Below, piece by piece: positions 4,988 through 7,122 of a DNA stretch of 7,122 bases. The position numbers and the translations under genes are program-made. The notes below the pieces were generated by a model. That model did no database searches. It saw nothing but the letters and a program-made list of their open reading frames with translations, and was not told the origin of the DNA. Position 1 is the first letter of the stretch, and each line of letters begins with the position of its first letter. Source of the DNA: a bacterium (lineage in GTDB: Bacteria > Fidelibacterota > Marinisomatia > Marinisomatales > JAHJCW01); contig JAUXHY010000059.1 of assembly GCA_030621275.1 (NCBI GenBank), positions 1-7,122 of the forward strand, read 5' to 3'.

Positions 4988-7122
4988 GCCAAAAATGTTT
5001 ATGTGTGGATGGACCAATTATCCAAGCAATATCAGAGGAATATTGCTCATTTAAACGATATTCCCGATGAGGAATTGGATAAATTAAAGGAATACGGTTT
5101 CACTGCTTTATGGCTGATAGGACTGTGGGAACGCAGCAAAGCATCAAAAGAGATCAAAAGAATGTGTGGAAATCCTGAGGCGGAAGCCTCCGCCTATTCC
5201 TTGTTGGGATATGAAATTGCTAATGATATTGGTGGATGGGATGCTTTCCATAATTTGCAGCAGCGTTGTTGGCAGCGCGGAATTAGAATGGCGAGCGATA
5301 TGGTGCCGAATCATACTGGCATTGATTCGTACTGGGTAATTGAACATCCTGATTGGTTTCTTTCACTCAATTATTCACCCTATCCTTCCTATACATTTAA
5401 CGGTAATAATTTGTCTGATGATGAACGTGTGGGGATTTTTATCGAAGATAAATACTTTTCGCGCGCCGATGCGGCAGTTGTTTTTAAACGTGTGGATTAT
5501 TGGACAGGGGCTGAAAAATATATTTATCACGGCAACGATGGTACTGCGATGCCGTGGAATGATACCGCTCAATTAGATTATCTGAATCCGGAAGTTCGGG
5601 AAACAGTAATTCAGACAATTTTACATGTCGCTCGGAATTTTCCGATCATCAGATTTGATGCGGCAATGACACTTGCCAAAAAACATTTACAACGACTTTG
5701 GTATCCTGAACCGGGAACAGGCAGCGATATTCCATCGCGCGCGGAATTTGGATTATCGAGAAATGAATTTAATCAGAAAATTCCGAATGAGTTTTGGCGG
5801 GAGGTCGTCGATCGCGTAGCGGCGGAAGTACCGGATACATTATTACTTGCCGAAGCATTTTGGATGATGGAAAGTTATTTTGTGCGGACTTTGGGAATGC
5901 ACCGCGTCTATAACAGCGCATTTATGAATATGTTGAAAATGGAGCGCAACGCCGATTACCGCACCACAATTAAGAAAACTTTGGAATTTGATGCGGAAAT
6001 ATTAAAGCGATTTGTCAATTTTTTAAACAATCCCGATGAGGAAACCGCTGTTCTGCAATTTGGCAGGGGTGATAAATATTTTGGCGTTACTTTATTAATG
6101 GTAACTATGCCCGGTTTACCGATGTTTGGTCATAGCCAAATAGAAGGTTTCGAGGAAAAATATGGTATGGAATACCGCAAAGCATATTGGGATGAAAAAC
6201 CTGATTTGGGATTTGTGGAGCGCCATAAATACGATATTTTTCCGATAATGCATAAACGGTATCTTTTTTCCGGTGTTGAAAATTTTTATTTATACGATTA
6301 TTTTAATTCCGATGGTAATGTGAATGAAAATGTGTTTGCCTATTCCAATAAATTTGGCGCGGAACGCGCCTTAATATTTTATAATAATTCTTATGAAAAT
6401 ACTGCCGGTTGGGTTCGGTTTTCATCCGCTTATAAAGATAAATTATCCGATAGTTTAAAACAAATTAGTGTTGCTGATGGGTTAAGTTTAACAAAAGGAT
6501 TTAATCATTTTCTTATTTTCCGTGAACATAAATCGGGTTTGGAATTTATCCGCAGAGTATCAGATATTTTTGAGAAAGGTATTTATACTGAACTGAACGG
6601 TTATCAGTATCAAATATTTTGGAATATGCGCGAAATAGCTGATAATGAATTTTATCATTATTCGGAATTGCATAACCGGCTTGCGGGGCGCGGTGTGAAA
6701 AGTATCGAAGATGAATTACAAATGAACTTTAGACAGACAATGAATGTATTATTTGTTTCTGCAGAAGTAGCGCCATTTTCTAAAGCAGGCGGTCTCGCCG
6801 ATGTTGTGGGCGCTTTACCGCAAGAAATATCAAAAAAGGGTCAGGAAGTTGCAATAATTACACCGTTCTATTCAGTTATTGATGAGAAAAAATATGCGCT
6901 AAAATATTCCGGTATTAAAGGCAATATTCAACTTGGAGATAATTATTTTGAATATAATCTATATCAGTATAAAGATGATGGTGGTGTTGATATTTTCTTC
7001 GTTAAAAACGATCATTATTTCAATCGAACCGGAATTTATACCGATGAAACCGGCGAAGGATATACAGATAATTTTGAACGATATTTATTTTTACAATATG
7101 TTGTAATAGATTTAATTAACAG
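4115..7122 (+). CDS. Three-part fusion protein: unknown N-terminal region, GH13 alpha-amylase-type module, GT5 glycogen synthase (GlgA-type) module; 3' end outside window
   Basis: One frame runs without a stop from TTG 4115 to the window edge (1002 codons plus 2 bases). I translated it through and saw no frameshift. Residues 1 to about 290 are not recognised. A GH13 module follows from about 292. Its catalytic regions are SDMVPNH (D395, H400), IIRFDAA (R513, nucleophile D515), LLAEAFW (acid/base E580) and NNPDEE (D641), followed by PGLPMFGH (666-673). A beta-rich C-terminal domain spans roughly 715-850. A GT5 glycogen synthase module begins at M876 with MNVLFVSAEVAPFSKAGG; K890 equals the sugar-nucleotide-binding Lys15 of E. 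coli GlgA. GT5 enzymes add glucose from ADP- or UDP-glucose to alpha-1,4 chains and are about 480 residues long, so the full protein should be near 1,350 residues. No signal peptide or membrane segment is seen, so all parts are probably cytoplasmic. It is the last visible gene of the cluster, 20 bases after the phosphorylase. Confidence 0.9.
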   Translation, partial: MEAEKSGNYFPIRDFHISRSARIKYNIDKSLFQLSGEVVLHDFSTIREVTQLLNEDRDEPLYTSDLNALGLIHESIHYVISLYKKQNNSDVFKNAIEYLSEKISLENIELLFLKFADEFPVNDVFNKVKTTKSYLNDNTDEVPNREIVVEELLLLWLENQNPAFQPFSELFDDSELSKNTEYHQIIDGLKQYFDNQQSFGPDNQNLIDMLRMPSIVAPNSLQKQLEYIRDNWSDLLGDFLQNILKALDFISEEKKSRGFGPGEIKIPEYFCEDEYERFSPDREWMSKVVMIAKNVYVWMDQLSKQYQRNIAHLNDIPDEELDKLKEYGFTALWLIGLWERSKASKEIKRMCGNPEAEASAYSLLGYEIANDIGGWDAFHNLQQRCWQRGIRMASDMVPNHTGIDSYWVIEHPDWFLSLNYSPYPSYTFNGNNLSDDERVGIFIEDKYFSRADAAVVFKRVDYWTGAEKYIYHGNDGTAMPWNDTAQLDYLNPEVRETVIQTILHVARNFPIIRFDAAMTLAKKHLQRLWYPEPGTGSDIPSRAEFGLSRNEFNQKIPNEFWREVVDRVAAEVPDTLLLAEAFWMMESYFVRTLGMHRVYNSAFMNMLKMERNADYRTTIKKTLEFDAEILKRFVNFLNNPDEETAVLQFGRGDKYFGVTLLMVTMPGLPMFGHSQIEGFEEKYGMEYRKAYWDEKPDLGFVERHKYDIFPIMHKRYLFSGVENFYLYDYFNSDGNVNENVFAYSNKFGAERALIFYNNSYENTAGWVRFSSAYKDKLSDSLKQISVADGLSLTKGFNHFLIFREHKSGLEFIRRVSDIFEKGIYTELNGYQYQIFWNMREIADNEFYHYSELHNRLAGRGVKSIEDELQMNFRQTMNVLFVSAEVAPFSKAGGLADVVGALPQEISKKGQEVAIITPFYSVIDEKKYALKYSGIKGNIQLGDNYFEYNLYQYKDDGGVDIFFVKNDHYFNRTGIYTDETGEGYTDNFERYLFLQYVVIDLIN
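4988..6661 (+). other. GH13 (alpha-amylase superfamily) module of the fusion protein, with an unusual region IV
   Basis: The barrel starts at AKNVYVWMDQLSKQY (residue 292 on) and includes the family-like segments YGFTALWLIGLWERS, SLLGYEIANDIGGW and YHGNDGTAMPWNDTAQLDYLNP. The catalytic triad D515, E580 and D641 and the region I D395/H400 pair are present, so the site looks active. In region IV the usual Asn-His-Asp is Asn-Pro-Asp (N639, P640, D641). It is not a typical GlgB branching enzyme or GlgX debranching enzyme by its motifs. I think it belongs to an amylase-like group without a settled activity; hydrolysis or alpha-1,4 transfer are both possible. The beta-rich tail after about residue 712 (FPIMHKRYLF) looks like the usual C-domain. 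Confidence 0.85.
5178..5195 (+). repeat. Perfect 7-base inverted repeat with 4-base loop inside the GH13 coding region
   Basis: AGGCGGA, loop AGCC, TCCGCCT forms a GC-rich hairpin in otherwise AT-rich DNA. It encodes part of NPEAEASAYS. No T-run follows and translation continues through it, so it is not a terminator. It may be a chance result of GC-rich codons or the scar of a small palindromic insertion. Confidence 0.6.
6740..7122 (+). other. Start of the GT5 glycogen/starch synthase (GlgA) module, truncated by the window edge
   Basis: About 127 residues of the N-terminal Rossmann domain are visible. The signature KAGGLADVVGALPQEI follows FVSAEVAPFS with exactly the spacing of free-standing GlgA: counting from M876, the lysine is residue 15. 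Later segments (VAIITPFYSV, IFFVKNDHYFNRTGIY) match the GlgA pattern of strand, 'ITPxY' and 'R.G.Y' elements. The frame is continuous with the GH13 module through a linker of roughly 25 residues (about 850-875). The C-terminal catalytic half lies outside the window. Confidence 0.93.

Noticed and set aside
5178..5195. Hairpin as a transcription terminator
   Set aside because: It has no T-run after the stem and lies in the middle of a long continuous coding frame.
5144..5572. Two antisense reading frames and one overlapping sense-strand frame within the GH13 module
   Set aside because: All are shadows of the long frame that carries the catalytic GH13 motifs; none has a recognisable protein.
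4988..6661. GH13 module as GlgB branching enzyme or GlgE maltosyltransferase
   Set aside because: The segments around regions I-IV and the lack of an N-terminal CBM48-like pattern do not look like GlgB. Region I (SDMVPNH) differs from GlgE, although the Asn-Pro-Asp of region IV is shared with it.
4739..7122. Alternative start of the fourth gene at the first in-frame ATG near 4739
   Set aside because: It would leave about 640 bases of open, protein-like frame untranslated; TTG 4115 is just after the preceding gene with a modest binding site and fits operon spacing.

Overview
The window is a compact run of four genes, all on the + strand, devoted to storage alpha-glucan (glycogen or maltodextrin) metabolism. 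The DNA is AT-rich. All genes are intact inside the window apart from the two cut by its edges. Start signals are bacterial: Shine-Dalgarno-like GGAG and AAGGA before the second and third genes, and TTG starts for the second and fourth. Together with the gene set (a TrmB-like regulator, an 'archaeal-type' GH57 glucanotransferase, a short GT35 phosphorylase and a GH13 protein fused to glycogen synthase), this suggests an uncultured or anaerobic bacterium, perhaps of the FCB group (Ignavibacteriota, Calditrichota or a relative). That placement is inference; no marker gene is present.

Layout. 1-346 is the C-terminal end of a probable TrmB-family sugar-responsive regulator. 370-2451 is a complete 693-residue GH57 4-alpha-glucanotransferase/alpha-amylase. 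2448-4094 is a complete 548-residue short-form alpha-glucan phosphorylase that overlaps the GH57 gene by ATGA. 4115-7122 is one uninterrupted reading frame with no stop before the window end. It encodes at least 1002 residues in three parts: an N-terminal region of about 290 residues that I do not recognise, a GH13 alpha-amylase-type module, and the start of a GT5 (GlgA-type) glycogen synthase module. Gaps between genes are 23, -4 and 20 bases, so this looks like one operon. No stretch longer than 25 bases is free of coding sequence, and I see no terminator, RNA gene, mobile element or CRISPR array.

How the genes fit together (inference). The phosphorylase shortens alpha-1,4 chains to glucose-1-phosphate and leaves short oligomers. 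The GH57 enzyme disproportionates short maltodextrins into longer chains that can be phosphorylated or extended. The fourth protein joins a chain-remodelling GH13 module to a chain-elongating GT5 module on one polypeptide. The TrmB-like protein would sense a sugar and tune the set. No signal peptide or membrane segment is apparent in the three enzymes, so the pathway is probably cytoplasmic.

The most noteworthy item is the fourth gene. Its GH13-GT5 order resembles fungal alpha-1,3-glucan synthase but lacks a membrane segment between the modules. Its GH13 region IV carries Asn-Pro-Asp in place of the usual Asn-His-Asp.
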